64,000 nucleotides of DNA from Shinella sp. PSBB067 (lineage in GTDB: Bacteria; Pseudomonadota; Alphaproteobacteria; Rhizobiales; Rhizobiaceae), in the NCBI RefSeq assembly GCF_016839145.1, contig NZ_CP069305.1, positions 44,568 through 108,567 on the forward strand, in the 5' to 3' direction. A program made the position numbers and the translations under genes. The notes beneath the pieces are model-generated. The model did no database searches. It was not told the origin of the DNA and saw only the letters and a program-made list of their open reading frames with translations. Below are positions 63,560-64,000 of this stretch, in pieces (positions within the stretch are counted from its first letter, which is position 1; the number at the start of each line of letters is the position of its first letter).

Positions 63560-64000
63560 GTGACGGCAGCCTATCTGGAAAAACTGAATGACCGCCAGCG
63601 CGCGGCCGTCGAACATGGCATTGGCCTGGTCGATGGCGCAATCGGTGGACCACTGCTTATCATTGCTGGCGCAGGGTCGGGAAAGACCAACACGCTTGCC
63701 CATCGCGTCGGCCACTTGATCGTCAATGGCGCGGATCCGCGCCGCATACTGCTCATGACGTTTTCGCGGCGTGCCGCATCGGAGATGGCCCGTCGGGTGC
63801 AGCGCATCTGCCGGCAGGTGCTCGGCGACAATTCTGCCGTTATGACTGACGCGCTGGCCTGGGCCGGTACCTTCCACGGCGTCGGCGCCCGGCTTCTACG
63901 CATGTATGCCGAGCAGATCGGCCTCAATATCGATTTCACCATCCACGACCGCGAAGACAGCGCGGATCTGATGAACCTCGTGCGCCACGAACTCGGTTTC
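63560..64000 (+). CDS. UvrD/Rep-family ATP-dependent helicase, partial (runs off the window)
   Basis: The first 147 residues of a superfamily 1 helicase. Start GTG with GAGG five bases upstream. Q motif LNDRQRAAVEHG, Walker A AGAGSGKT, motif Ia TFSRRAASEMARRV and then TFHGVGARLLRMYAEQIG are intact. The gene is cut by the end of the window. Divergent from imuA; the region between (63340-63559) carries the SOS box. Confidence 0.9.
   Translation, partial: MTAAYLEKLNDRQRAAVEHGIGLVDGAIGGPLLIIAGAGSGKTNTLAHRVGHLIVNGADPRRILLMTFSRRAASEMARRVQRICRQVLGDNSAVMTDALAWAGTFHGVGARLLRMYAEQIGLNIDFTIHDREDSADLMNLVRHELGF

Noticed and set aside
1..64000. CRISPR arrays, tRNA or rRNA genes, intact insertion sequences
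   Set aside because: No regularly spaced repeats, tRNA-like cloverleafs, rRNA blocks or transposase frames were noticed by eye; short ones could be missed.

Overview
The window is high-GC DNA with compact gene packing, frequent ATGA start/stop overlaps and gene families typical of the alphaproteobacterial order Hyphomicrobiales, most likely Rhizobiaceae (Rhizobium/Agrobacterium/Ensifer/Shinella group). Pointers are an imuA-imuB-dnaE2 mutagenesis cassette behind a GTTC-N7-GTTC type SOS box, DmeR-like metal regulators, HupE/UreJ proteins paired with the 'transmembrane anchor' family, and a VirB-type secretion operon. The mixture of transporters, a conjugation-type apparatus, a broken gene and an AT-rich patch suggests a large plasmid, chromid or accessory region; that placement is inference.

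Region 1 (1-8150) is a likely catabolic operon on the minus strand: an N,N-dimethylformamidase large-subunit-like protein, a NitT/TauT-type ABC importer (binding protein, permease, ATPase), a HutC-type GntR regulator placed inside the operon and a gamma-glutamyltransferase, with a divergent LuxR-type regulator. Together they look like uptake and hydrolysis of an amide or gamma-glutamyl compound.

Region 2 (8250-36600) is dominated by divalent-metal handling. It holds two mirror-image modules, each with a small exported His-rich protein, a HupE/UreJ permease, a membrane-anchored beta-domain protein and a DmeR-type repressor (module A 18846-21038, module B 30495-32873). It also holds three more His-rich small proteins, a third anchor-type domain protein, a P1B-like ATPase with an altered metal-site motif, an Nramp transporter, a dipeptide/nickel-type ABC importer with a Tat-type binding protein, a YkgJ/SEC-C metal-cluster pair, two RcnA/NicO-type efflux proteins and an NreB-like MFS exporter. 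A previously unmentioned palindrome, (CC)TATCC-N9-GGATA, recurs in front of many of these units and probably defines one local regulon. Interspersed are envelope genes (class B PBP, MltB-type transglycosylase, PmtA-like methyltransferase).

Region 3 (36600-41540) holds an acyltransferase, an alpha/beta hydrolase overlapping a DNA-binding-like N-terminus/multi-TM membrane protein, and an SDR-family protein lacking the catalytic lysine.

Region 4 (41620-57850) is a complete minus-strand VirB1-VirB11 plus VirD4-type coupling protein set with no relaxase visible. A motif around AAACTATA recurs in front of three of its units. It is flanked by two exported SNase-like proteins, a small XRE regulator, an orphan terminator that may end a small RNA, and an HTH gene broken by an in-frame TAG.

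Region 5 (57898-64000) is the SOS mutagenesis cassette imuA-imuB-dnaE2 and the start of a UvrD-like helicase that runs off the end. I saw no rRNA, tRNA, CRISPR array or intact insertion sequence.
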